Shown in pieces: positions 51,065 through 58,953 of a stretch of DNA of 58,953 bases. The translations under genes and the position numbers were made by a program. A model generated the notes under the pieces. It made no database searches. It was not told the origin of the DNA and worked only from the letters and a program-made list of their open reading frames with translations. The DNA is from an uncultured Robinsoniella sp. GTDB taxonomy: Bacteria > Bacillota > Clostridia > Lachnospirales > Lachnospiraceae. Each line of letters starts with the position of its first letter. Positions within the stretch are counted from its first letter, which is position 1. The stretch is from contig UQGG01000043.1 in assembly GCA_900540475.1 (NCBI GenBank), positions 1 through 58,953 on the forward strand, read 5' to 3'.

Positions 51065-52504
51065 ATGAAGAAATTAAATGCATTAACCGTACTTGGTATG
51101 ACAACTGTGTTAACGATGGGACTTCTGGGAGGATGTGGTTCTGACAGCGGGAAGGATACTCCACAGACAGCGGAAACATCAGTAGAGACGAAAAGCTCAG
51201 ATAAGGGGGATTCCGACAAGGCAGCAGAAGGGAAGACAACAGATGCAGGAGAAAACACAGGAAAAAAAGACACAGAGGGAGGCAAGGTATACTATCTGAA
51301 TTTTAAGCCGGAAGTAGCTGATATATGGGAAGAAATTATGAGTACCTATACAGATGAGACAGGCGTTCAGGCAACCGTTATGACTGCAGCAGCCGGGACT
51401 TATGAACAGACTTTAAAATCAGAGATTGCAAAAACCGATGCTCCGACTTTGTTTCAGGTCAGCCCGGTGGGTCTGGATACCTGGAAAGACTATTGCATGG
51501 ATCTGAAGGATACGGAATTATACCAGCATTTAAGTAATAAGAACCAGGCATTATCATCAGAAGATACCATTTATGCAGTGCCTTATGCAGTAGAAGGCTA
51601 TGGAATCATTTATAATAATAAGATTCTGAGTGACTATTGTGCCATGGATGGAGCAAAGATTAAGAGTGCAGAAGAGATTAATTCTTTTGCAAAGCTGAAA
51701 GAAGTAGCAGAGGATATTCAGGCTAAGAAAGATGATCTGGGTATTCAGGGAGCGTTTGCGGCTACAGGAATGTCTCCGGGTGATGACTGGAGATGGCATA
51801 CACATCTGATGAATATGCCCATCTATTATGAATACAAAGATAAAGGGATCACGGATGCAGAGACATTGGACGGTACCTATTTAGAGAACTATAAACAGAT
51901 CTTTGATTTGTATTTAAATAATTCAACCGTAGAGCCTGAGATGCTCAGCAGTATTGGAACCGGTGATTCCATGTCCGAATTTGCTTTAGGCGAAGTTGCA
52001 TTTGTACAGAATGGAGACTGGGCGTGGAATGATATAAAGGATAATGAAGTGGCAGAAGAAGATGTGAAGTTCTTACCAATCTATATTGGTGTAGAAGGAG
52101 AAGAAAATCAGGGCTTATGTGTTGGAACAGAAGCATTCTGGTGTGTGAACAGTGAAGCATCAGAGGCAGATCAGAAAGCAACTCTGGATTTTGTAAACTG
52201 GCTGATTACCAGTGACACCGGTAAGGACTATATGATCAATAAATTAAACTTCACTTCACCATTTGATACTTTCCAGGCAGATGAGGCACCAGGCAATCCG
52301 TTATCCAGGCAGATTTTGGAATATGCAGCATCAGATAAAGAATCTGTGAGCTGGGCATTCTCTACTATGCCGGGAGATGCATATAAGAAAAATCTGGGGG
52401 CGGCATTGCTGGAATACACCCAGGGAACCGGTGACTGGGATGGCGTCAAGAAAGCTCTCATTGATGAATGGGCAAAGGAGAAGTCTAATCCCACAGCAGA
52501 GTAA
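51065..52504 (+). CDS. Sugar ABC transporter solute-binding lipoprotein
   Basis: 479 residues from the ATG at 51065 (GAAGGA 5-7 bases upstream); ATGs at 51059 and 51041 are alternatives that do not affect the mature protein. The lipobox is LLGGC. A linker of about 50 polar residues precedes an SBP_bac_1/8-type domain (KVYYLNFKPEVADIWEEIM). It captures the ligand of locus 3, perhaps an arabinose-containing oligosaccharide given the GH127 gene (inference). Confidence 0.88.
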   Translation: MKKLNALTVLGMTTVLTMGLLGGCGSDSGKDTPQTAETSVETKSSDKGDSDKAAEGKTTDAGENTGKKDTEGGKVYYLNFKPEVADIWEEIMSTYTDETGVQATVMTAAAGTYEQTLKSEIAKTDAPTLFQVSPVGLDTWKDYCMDLKDTELYQHLSNKNQALSSEDTIYAVPYAVEGYGIIYNNKILSDYCAMDGAKIKSAEEINSFAKLKEVAEDIQAKKDDLGIQGAFAATGMSPGDDWRWHTHLMNMPIYYEYKDKGITDAETLDGTYLENYKQIFDLYLNNSTVEPEMLSSIGTGDSMSEFALGEVAFVQNGDWAWNDIKDNEVAEEDVKFLPIYIGVEGEENQGLCVGTEAFWCVNSEASEADQKATLDFVNWLITSDTGKDYMINKLNFTSPFDTFQADEAPGNPLSRQILEYAASDKESVSWAFSTMPGDAYKKNLGAALLEYTQGTGDWDGVKKALIDEWAKEKSNPTAE

Positions 52505-52523
52505 AGCAGATAAATCATAGCGT

Positions 52524-52555
52524 AAAAAGGAGGTGAATACACAAGCCTCCTTTTT
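52524..52555 (+). terminator. Intercistronic terminator/attenuator in locus 3
   Basis: A perfect 10-bp stem, AAAAAGGAGG with CCTCCTTTTT, 12-base loop, the T run being part of the stem. It lies between the binding protein gene and the permease gene, and would lower permease expression relative to the binding protein. Confidence 0.7.
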
Positions 52556-52573
52556 AGAATAGGAGAAGAAATC

Positions 52574-53416
52574 ATGCAAAAAGCGATAAAACGATATTTT
52601 CCATTATTTGCACTGCCTACACTGATAGCGTTTTGTATAGGCTTTATTATACCTTTTGTAATGGGAATTTACCTGGCATTCTGCGAGTTTTCAACGGTTA
52701 CAAATGCAAAGTTTACAGGGCTTCGAAATTTTGTGATGGTTTTTCAGGATCAAACATTTCTACATGCCCTGGGATTTACGGTTCTTTTTACCATTGTATC
52801 TATGTTAACCATAAATGTGTTGGCATTTACCGTAGCAAATATGCTGACGAAAGGATTTAAGGGCACAAACTTATTCCGAACTATTTTCTTTATGCCGAAT
52901 TTAATTGGTGGAATTGTTTTAGGATACATTTGGCAGTTGATCTTAAACGGTATTTTGTCATCTTTTGGACGGACGCTTACTTTTGATGCATCTTATGGTT
53001 TTTGGGGACTGGTTGTTTTAATGAACTGGCAGCAAATTGGTTACATGATGATTATTTATATAGCCGGAATCCAGAATATACCGAAAGAATTAATAGAGGC
53101 CGCTAAAATAGACGGGGCAACGAAATGGCAGATTTTGAAAAAGGTAACCATTCCTATGGTAATGCCGTCCATAACAATCTGTACCTTTCTGACGCTGACC
53201 AATTCTTTTAAACTTTTTGACCAGAATCTGGCATTAACTGCCGGTGCGCCATCCAATAAATCGGAAATGCTGGCACTGAATATATACAATACCTTTTATG
53301 GAAAACCCGGATTTGAAGGGGTTGGACAGGCAAAAGCAGTCCTTTTTTTCCTGATGGTGGCTGCTATTGCAGTCATTCAGCTTAGAATGACCAGAAGCAG
53401 GGAGGTGCAGCAATAA
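52574..53416 (+). CDS. Sugar ABC transporter permease, MalF type
   Basis: 280 residues, six membrane helices. The EAA loop is ELIEAAKIDGATKWQILKKV at about 176-195. GGAGAAG precedes the ATG, just behind the attenuator. One-base overlap (taATG) with the next permease. Confidence 0.9.
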   Translation: MQKAIKRYFPLFALPTLIAFCIGFIIPFVMGIYLAFCEFSTVTNAKFTGLRNFVMVFQDQTFLHALGFTVLFTIVSMLTINVLAFTVANMLTKGFKGTNLFRTIFFMPNLIGGIVLGYIWQLILNGILSSFGRTLTFDASYGFWGLVVLMNWQQIGYMMIIYIAGIQNIPKELIEAAKIDGATKWQILKKVTIPMVMPSITICTFLTLTNSFKLFDQNLALTAGAPSNKSEMLALNIYNTFYGKPGFEGVGQAKAVLFFLMVAAIAVIQLRMTRSREVQQ

Positions 53417-54255
53417 TGAATGCCTGTAAGATAAAATATGGAAAATTAATGACTTTTTGTTTTTCTGTACTTTCAATTTTGTTTATAAGTCCAATTTTTA
53501 TCGTGATTATAAATTCTTTTAAAAAGAAGTCTTATATCAATAAAGAGCCATTTAAGATGGTAATGAGTAAGAACTTTGTAGGACTGGATAATTATATCAA
53601 TGGGATAAAGAAGACAGAATTTTTCCAGGCTTTTGGATATTCTGCATTTATAACCATATGTTCGGTAATAGTGATCGTTCTTTGTACTTCCATGTGTGCA
53701 TGGTATATTACGCGGGTGAAAACAAAGGTGACGGAAACCATTTATTATTTATGCGTGTTTTCAATGATTGTTCCCTTTCAAATGGTGATGTTTACCCTGT
53801 CTAAGATTTCGGATACCTTAAGGTTAGGTAATCCGGTTGGGATTATCATTATATATTTAGGATTTGGTGCCGGGTTATCGGTTTTTATGTTCTGCGGCTT
53901 TGTGAAATCCATTCCTCTGGAAATAGAAGAGGCAGCGATGATTGACGGGTGTAATCCAATACAGACTTATTTTAAAATTGTATTTCCGGTGCTGAAACCC
54001 ACCTGTATTTCGGTTGCAATTCTTCAGGCAATGTGGATCTGGAACGACTACCTGCTTCCGTATTTAGTACTGGATTTAAAAAAATATAAAACAATTCCCA
54101 TTGCGGTACAATATCTCAAAGGCGGTTATGGTTCAGTGGATATGGGAGCAATGATGGCGCTCCTGGTACTTTCCATTATTCCAATTGTAATCTTCTATAT
54201 GGCATGCCAGAAATATATTATAGAAGGAGTTGTAGCTGGGGCAGTGAAAGGATGA
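53416..54255 (+). CDS. Sugar ABC transporter permease, MalG type
   Basis: 279 residues, six membrane helices. The EAA loop is EIEEAAMIDGCNPIQTYFKI, and the C-terminus KYIIEGVVAGAVKG is characteristic of this family. Coupled to the preceding permease. No ATPase gene in the locus. Confidence 0.9.
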   Translation: MNACKIKYGKLMTFCFSVLSILFISPIFIVIINSFKKKSYINKEPFKMVMSKNFVGLDNYINGIKKTEFFQAFGYSAFITICSVIVIVLCTSMCAWYITRVKTKVTETIYYLCVFSMIVPFQMVMFTLSKISDTLRLGNPVGIIIIYLGFGAGLSVFMFCGFVKSIPLEIEEAAMIDGCNPIQTYFKIVFPVLKPTCISVAILQAMWIWNDYLLPYLVLDLKKYKTIPIAVQYLKGGYGSVDMGAMMALLVLSIIPIVIFYMACQKYIIEGVVAGAVKG

Positions 54256-54278
54256 TTGTCGGTGCTGAGGAGACGAAA

Positions 54279-55487
54279 ATGACAGAAAATTATGACAGAT
54301 TATTAAATTATATGGAAAAGATGGCGGTGTTTAATACGCATTCCCATCACTATCCCCAAGATCAGCAGGCTGGAATGGATTTAATGAAAATGCTCCGTTC
54401 CACCTATCTGAAGGATGATATTCGGGATGGAAAAACCAACAGAGAAGTGATGAAAGATTTTAATGAGCGTATGAAATATAATTCCTATTTCCTGTGGCTG
54501 GAAAAAGCGCTTCAGGATCTATATGGAATTTATAAACCGTTGGATATTGAAAATATAGAAAAAACAGACCAGGCGATTCAAACAGCATATAAGAATCCGG
54601 GGTATCATATAGAAGTTCTGGAAAAAAAATGCTGCTATCGTTATATGTTAGTTGATGCATATTGGAATCCGGGTGAAACGGAACAGGTATCGGATCTATT
54701 TCTTCCGGTTTACCGGATCAATATGTACTTATATGGCTACAGCCGGTTCACAGCAGACCACAATGGAAATAATCCATACCAGTTCAATCATTGGGAAGCG
54801 GTGGCTGATCTGGATGAATACATCGGACTTATGCATGAAGAGTTCAGGAAGCAGATCGGCAGAGGGTGTGTGGCGTTAAAATGCGCAGCGGCATATGACA
54901 GAGGATTGAATTTTAAGAAAACAAAGAAAGAAGACGCAGAAAAGGCATTTTATTCCGGAATGATAGCAGGTGTGATCACTAAAGAAGAGATTGAAGATTT
55001 TCAGAATTACATATTTTATGATATCTGTGCGTTTGCAGCAAAGCATCAGATCCCGCTGCAATGCCATACCGGCCTGGGGCTGCTGCGAAAGACAAGTGCG
55101 ATCTATTTACAGGATGCAATTTCAGATAATCCGGACACGAAATTTGTTCTATTCCATGGGAATTATCCCTGGATGGATGATCTCTGCGGTCTGGTCTGCA
55201 CTTACCGAAACGTATACGTGGATTTTTGCTGGCTGCCGATTATTTCCACAGTTGAGGCGGGAAAGTTTTTAGAGAAAATACTGTCTGTGGGAGACTTATC
55301 GAAGATATACTGGGGATGTGATACCTGGATTTCTGAGGACAGTTATGGTGCACTATTGGCAATGAGACATGTGCTTTGCAGTGTTCTGGATGAGCAGATA
55401 GAGCAGGGGATATTGCAGTATCAGGATGCGGAAAATATCTGTCAGAAAATCATGTATCAGAATGCAATGCAATTATATATTGATTAG
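54279..55487 (+). CDS. Amidohydrolase-superfamily protein
   Basis: 402 residues from the ATG at 54279 (GAGGAG 6 bases upstream); a frame from 54204 overlaps the permease and is not needed. The N-terminal FNTHSHHYP supplies the first metal ligands (H-x-H type), QCHTGLG and LFHGNYPW later histidines, and WGCDTWISED the terminal Asp of the TIM barrel. Relatives include glucuronate isomerase-like and decarboxylase-like amidohydrolases. Its place between a sugar importer and LacI suggests action on an imported sugar acid or lactone (inference). Its stop codon lies within the dispersed repeat copy A. Confidence 0.75.
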   Translation: MTENYDRLLNYMEKMAVFNTHSHHYPQDQQAGMDLMKMLRSTYLKDDIRDGKTNREVMKDFNERMKYNSYFLWLEKALQDLYGIYKPLDIENIEKTDQAIQTAYKNPGYHIEVLEKKCCYRYMLVDAYWNPGETEQVSDLFLPVYRINMYLYGYSRFTADHNGNNPYQFNHWEAVADLDEYIGLMHEEFRKQIGRGCVALKCAAAYDRGLNFKKTKKEDAEKAFYSGMIAGVITKEEIEDFQNYIFYDICAFAAKHQIPLQCHTGLGLLRKTSAIYLQDAISDNPDTKFVLFHGNYPWMDDLCGLVCTYRNVYVDFCWLPIISTVEAGKFLEKILSVGDLSKIYWGCDTWISEDSYGALLAMRHVLCSVLDEQIEQGILQYQDAENICQKIMYQNAMQLYID

Positions 55488-55544
55488 AGCGTTTGAAAAT
55501 TTATTTTCGCCAGCTGCCGGAAAGTAATTTCAAACACGCTCTAA
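55484..55544. repeat. Dispersed inverted repeat, copy A (61 bp, both arms)
   Basis: The left arm TTAGAGCGTTTGAAAATTTA continues TTTTCGCCAG; the right arm, read on the minus strand, is TTAGAGCGTGTTTGAAATTA then CTTTCCGGCAG. The two arms pair to give a long hairpin. It begins one base before the TAG stop of the amidohydrolase gene and ends 21 bp before the LacI-type start. This is the only copy with both arms clearly visible. Confidence 0.8.
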
Positions 55545-55565
55545 AGTGTGGGAGGATGAAGGATT

Positions 55566-56585
55566 ATGAACATCAAGGAAATAGCGCAAACTGCGGGAGT
55601 ATCACAGGCGACAGTCTCAAGAGTTCTCAATGGAAAAGAAAATGTAAATAAGGATACCAGAGAAAAGGTTCTTGCAGTTGTTAAGGAGTTAGGATATGAC
55701 AAAAAAATATTTGAGAAAAGCAATTCCATATCTAATAATAAGATCATAACAGTTGTACTTCATGATATTCATAAGCCTTTTTATCATGATCTGCTGTACT
55801 ATTTTCAAAAATATGCACAGCATCTCTCATATGAAGTACTGTTTTACAGTACATTTGGAGGAGAAAGCAGCAGCATAGCGGACCGCATTGAGATGATGAC
55901 CAGAATTTCTGCAGGGATCATATTATTTTCATCCTATGTCAATGAATTTGAATTAATTCGTAATCTGCAGGAAAATGAGTATCCGGTAGTTGTAATTGAT
56001 AATTCTTTTCCCGGCATTGAATTTAATACACTGATGGTGAATAACAGAGGCGGGGCTGAGCAGGCAGTGGAATATCTTTTGCAGCAAGGACATCGCAGAA
56101 TTGCCTGCCTGGCTGGTTCTCCGAACTTAATGGTTTGGGCAGACAGATTAAACGGTTATATTGAAACGATGAGAAGAAATAATATTTTTATACATAAGGA
56201 TTATATACAATATGCGGTTAATGATATTGACGGAGTTGAGGAAGCCGTACATGCATTTCTGGATTTGGATGATCAGGTACGACCAACGGCGATCTGCTGT
56301 TTTGATGATGCCGCTGCATATGCAGCAATTGGTTATATTGAAAATGCAGGGCTGAAAGTTCCGGAGGATATCTCTGTCATTGGATTTGACTGTCAGCGTT
56401 TTAAGCCTAATTTCTATCAGGGACCGGAGCTGACCAGCATCAGACAGCCTTTTGAATTATTAGCGAAAGACAGTCTGGAACTGATTGCGGGTAAACTGTC
56501 AGGCAGGTGTGCGGATGTGCAGGTGCATGAACTTTATGATACAGAATTGTACGTTGGAGGGACTACTGCGGAAATAGTAAAGTAA
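55566..56585 (+). CDS. LacI-family transcriptional regulator
   Basis: 339 residues. The N-terminal helix-turn-helix is MNIKEIAQTAGVSQATVSRV, with the hinge helix near 50-60. The periplasmic-binding-like ligand domain contains IVLFSS-like strands, GHRRIACLAGSP and PEDISVIGFDCQRFKP. GGAGG precedes the ATG. It lies between the amidohydrolase and the GH127 gene, so it probably represses one or both until a sugar is present. Locus 3 thus has two regulators, AraC and LacI. Confidence 0.9.
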   Translation: MNIKEIAQTAGVSQATVSRVLNGKENVNKDTREKVLAVVKELGYDKKIFEKSNSISNNKIITVVLHDIHKPFYHDLLYYFQKYAQHLSYEVLFYSTFGGESSSIADRIEMMTRISAGIILFSSYVNEFELIRNLQENEYPVVVIDNSFPGIEFNTLMVNNRGGAEQAVEYLLQQGHRRIACLAGSPNLMVWADRLNGYIETMRRNNIFIHKDYIQYAVNDIDGVEEAVHAFLDLDDQVRPTAICCFDDAAAYAAIGYIENAGLKVPEDISVIGFDCQRFKPNFYQGPELTSIRQPFELLAKDSLELIAGKLSGRCADVQVHELYDTELYVGGTTAEIVK

Positions 56586-56655
56586 GACACCCGGAAACAG
56601 AGGTAAATTTTAATAGAATTACATTGAACGCTATAAGCAAAGAAGGAAGGCAAAT

Positions 56656-58548
56656 ATGGGAAATAGATTAAAGCTGGGAGAAATTATGCCTGAGGGTTGG
56701 CTGAAAAAATCATTATTGAAAAATATGGAGGGGTGTATCGGACATTTGGATGAATTGCTTCCCAAGCTTCTGGTGGATCAGGAAATATATGGGAGGGACC
56801 GGCTGGGAAAGAATTCAAAACTCTATGATTTGGGACGAAAGGACGGAGATTATCATGAAGTTGAGGGCGTAGACGCCCAATATCTCTGGTGGAACAGCGA
56901 GTCTCAGTCCAATTGGAAGGATGGGTATTGCAGATCAGCATGCTTGCTTGACAATGGGGATTGGCGGGAGAAAGCAGCCGGTTTTGTAGAATGCATTTTA
57001 GATACCCAGGATGAGGATGGTTATCTTGGAATATACAAAGAGGAGCTGCGTTTTCAATTTGATACAGAAAATGGGGAACTCTGGGCACAGTCTACTTTGC
57101 TTCGAATGTTACTTGGGTACTATGAGGCTGTGCAGGATGAACGCATATTAAAGGGGGCTGTACGGGCGGTAAACAGGATTATGGAGGGGTATCCCATTTA
57201 CAGCTCCAACCCCTTTCAGGTTCAGGACAGTTTTGCCGGGCATTGCCACGGGTTAACGATTGTGGATGCATTCTATCAGATCTATCTTATCACAGGAGAA
57301 AAAAGGTATGTGGAATATGCCGTTTGGTTATATAAAAATTATTCACTACATCATGTTTCCGAGGAAGATCTGAAAATGTGTAACATAGAGAATCCTGATT
57401 ATTTCTTCAAAGGACATGGGGTCCACACCTATGAGCATATAAGGGCACTTATCATTACCGCTTATGAAGAAAAGGAATATATGCCTCTGCTCATGATGCT
57501 GCTATCTAAGCTTCCCTTTTATCTGGCACCCTCAGGCGGCCCAATCGGAGATGAATGGATCTTTGGCAGAACAGCAGATGCTTCGGCGACAGGATATGAA
57601 TTTTGTTCGGTGCAGGAACTTATGGACAGCTATTTACTGCTAATGGAGTTGTCGGGGAGTTTATCCTGGGGAGATAAGGTGGAGTGGCTGTATTACAATG
57701 CGGCACAGGGAATGGTACACCCTGTGGAAAGCAGCATCATGTATTGCAAAACGGATAATTGCTATGAGGCTGATGAACACCGCTATCCGGATGATGGAAT
57801 TAAGAATCCCAGATATAAGTATTCACCCACCCATCAGGATGCTGCGGTTTGCTGTGTTCCCAATTCGGGAAGAATTGTACCTTACTTTATTCAGTCTATG
57901 TTTTTAAAGTCAGAAAAGGGGTTTCAGGCTGTGTTATACGGAGCCTGCGTCATGAAGAGTACCTGGAAGAAAGCGGAAGTAATGATCAGGGAGTCTACAG
58001 ATTATCCATTCTCATCTAAGGTCCGCTTGAAGGTAACTGTCTCACAGCCGGCTGAATTCTCCTTATCGTTCCGATTCCCCGAATGGGCAGATCAGGTCAT
58101 CCTGAATCAACATAGCTATGATAAAGAAAGCGTTCGGGATGGTGAAATTAAAATTCACAGAGTCTGGGAGGGGACAACGGATTTTGAATTGAGCTTTGTA
58201 TGCAGCGTGCGCTTTCGAAAAGACTTTCATGGTGAAACCTATATAAGCAGAGGCCCTGTCATTTATGCCCTTCCCATACCGGCAAAAGAGAAAACTTTAA
58301 AAGAATTGAATGGGGGATCGTTTTACGAAAAAGCATATGTTCCGGAAAGCAGAATTTATGAAAACGCTTATTTAATGGAACGGGATTTTGCAAACTTCCG
58401 GTATTGTGAAAAATCAGAAGGAAAAGACTGGGAGCGTTGTATTTTAACTGGGATATGTTACACAGATGGGGTGGAACATAGGAAGGAATTTGTTCCGATG
58501 GGGCATACAATACTGAGAAAAACAACTTTTTCTGTTAAAACATCTTAA
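56656..58548 (+). CDS. Glycoside hydrolase family 127, beta-L-arabinofuranosidase type
   Basis: 630 residues, no signal peptide, so cytoplasmic. The (alpha/alpha)6 barrel carries the GH127 zinc site: E315 and C317 in YEFCSV, and C399-C400 in AAVCCVPN, matching E338, C340, C417 and C418 of the Bifidobacterium enzyme HypBA1, in which Cys417 is the nucleophile. E300 in GDEWIFG is a candidate acid/base. C-terminal beta domains follow. It would release beta-L-arabinofuranose from imported oligosaccharides, for example from plant hydroxyproline-rich glycoproteins. AAGGAAGG precedes the ATG, 70 bp after the LacI gene. Confidence 0.88.
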   Translation: MGNRLKLGEIMPEGWLKKSLLKNMEGCIGHLDELLPKLLVDQEIYGRDRLGKNSKLYDLGRKDGDYHEVEGVDAQYLWWNSESQSNWKDGYCRSACLLDNGDWREKAAGFVECILDTQDEDGYLGIYKEELRFQFDTENGELWAQSTLLRMLLGYYEAVQDERILKGAVRAVNRIMEGYPIYSSNPFQVQDSFAGHCHGLTIVDAFYQIYLITGEKRYVEYAVWLYKNYSLHHVSEEDLKMCNIENPDYFFKGHGVHTYEHIRALIITAYEEKEYMPLLMMLLSKLPFYLAPSGGPIGDEWIFGRTADASATGYEFCSVQELMDSYLLLMELSGSLSWGDKVEWLYYNAAQGMVHPVESSIMYCKTDNCYEADEHRYPDDGIKNPRYKYSPTHQDAAVCCVPNSGRIVPYFIQSMFLKSEKGFQAVLYGACVMKSTWKKAEVMIRESTDYPFSSKVRLKVTVSQPAEFSLSFRFPEWADQVILNQHSYDKESVRDGEIKIHRVWEGTTDFELSFVCSVRFRKDFHGETYISRGPVIYALPIPAKEKTLKELNGGSFYEKAYVPESRIYENAYLMERDFANFRYCEKSEGKDWERCILTGICYTDGVEHRKEFVPMGHTILRKTTFSVKTS

Positions 58549-58551
58549 TTT

Positions 58552-58611
58552 AAAGAGAGAAGTGATACTGCCACTTTTTTGTGAGTGGAAGTAGCACTTC
58601 TCTTTTGTTTT
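58552..58611 (+). terminator. Rho-independent terminator of locus 3
   Basis: A long three-part stem: AGAGAAGTG with CACTTCTCT, TACT with AGTA, CCACT with AGTGG, then TTTTGTTTT. It begins right after the GH127 stop. Confidence 0.85.
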
Positions 58612-58685
58612 GCAAGTTAATCGGGTTACATAGCCCGCTATGCGCCCTTCAACCGTGACAAATCTCCCACAAACAGGTACGCACA

Positions 58686-58717
58686 GCTGAGAGAAAGTAA
58701 TATAAAACACGCTCTAG
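58686..58717 (-). repeat. Dispersed repeat, copy D
   Basis: Read on the minus strand: CTAGAGCGTGTTTTATATTA then CTTTCTCTCAG, matching the arm of copies A-C. On its inner side, 58623-58648 forms a further hairpin around CATAGC-CC-GCTATG. Confidence 0.65.
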
Positions 58718-58953
58718 TACTACAGCGAACGCTTTATATGAGTTCTATTAAATGCATTATATTGGGGTTTCGCTGAGGAAGGACGCTTTGTAAATGATAG
58801 GTAGTGTACGGAAAGATGGGCGTGGGAAACTGGTATGGACTCCGTCAGCTGGCCGCAGAACTGGTATTTTCTAACCTTTCCGAAGCGCTTTTTGGCGGCA
58901 CGCGGGCATTCGCTCCGAAATCCTGATGCATTTCGCAGCTCACTGCCCGCTTA
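58718..58953. other. Right-edge region without a recognisable gene
   Basis: No start codon with ribosome binding site. The minus strand is open from 58950 to 58723 (about 76 codons) but lacks an initiation signal and has no family I recognise. GCGGGCA near 58899 and TGCCCGC near 58944, with GAAAT/ATTTC inside, form an imperfect inverted repeat cut by the window edge. It is probably part of an interspersed repeat adjoining copy D (inference). Confidence 0.4.

Overview
The window is about 59 kb of moderately AT-rich chromosomal DNA with the gene content of a gut-type Clostridia, most likely a Lachnospiraceae. The pointers are YesM/YesN-type kinase/regulator pairs beside sugar ABC transporters, strong AGGAGG ribosome binding sites, several glycoside hydrolases, a Cys_rich_KTR protein, and a secondary-alcohol dehydrogenase closely resembling the Thermoanaerobacter enzyme. 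I saw no rRNA, tRNA, CRISPR array, prophage or intact transposase.

Layout. 0.4-4.1 kb: a URO-D family protein, a membrane-anchored DUF305 protein, an APH-fold kinase, a candidate small RNA and a 39-residue membrane protein that is easy to miss. 4.5-13.2 kb: carbohydrate locus 1 (lipoprotein, two permeases, YesM-like kinase, YesN-like regulator, GH42 beta-galactosidase). 13.3-22.3 kb: locus 2, a second regulator/kinase pair divergent from an LplB/YtcP-type importer and a divergent GH95-type enzyme. 22.4-27.2 kb: a sensor kinase remnant, then a MarR regulator with a tandem-repeat N-terminus, a KTR zinc-ribbon protein and a heterodimeric ABC exporter. 27.2-32.9 kb: D,D-carboxypeptidase, HAD phosphatase, and an osmoprotectant importer co-transcribed with a flavin-fold/ferredoxin protein and divergent from an HxlR regulator. 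33.1-36.4 kb: an OmpR-type two-component system with a membrane-anchored protein of unknown function; both transcription starts carry the same palindrome. 36.4-39.3 kb: alcohol dehydrogenase, then deoC and a GntR/UTRA regulator. 39.6-49.8 kb: TetR, HAD, MurR/RpiR, a metallo-beta-lactamase-fold enzyme, an oligopeptide importer interrupted by a LURP-one-like gene, and a phosphoesterase. 49.9-58.6 kb: locus 3 (AraC, lipoprotein, two permeases, amidohydrolase, LacI, GH127 beta-L-arabinofuranosidase).

How it works together. Three loci each couple an importer, which lacks its own ATPase gene here and probably uses a shared MsmK-type ATPase encoded elsewhere, to a cytoplasmic glycosidase and a dedicated regulator. 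This suggests uptake of short plant or host oligosaccharides and cleavage inside the cell. Between them lie stress and export modules.

Less routine signals are a candidate small RNA at about 1.80-1.87 kb, a shared operator pair in the OmpR-type system, a dispersed inverted-repeat family (four copies) that supplies the stop codons of two genes, and several short in-frame or intergenic tandem duplications.
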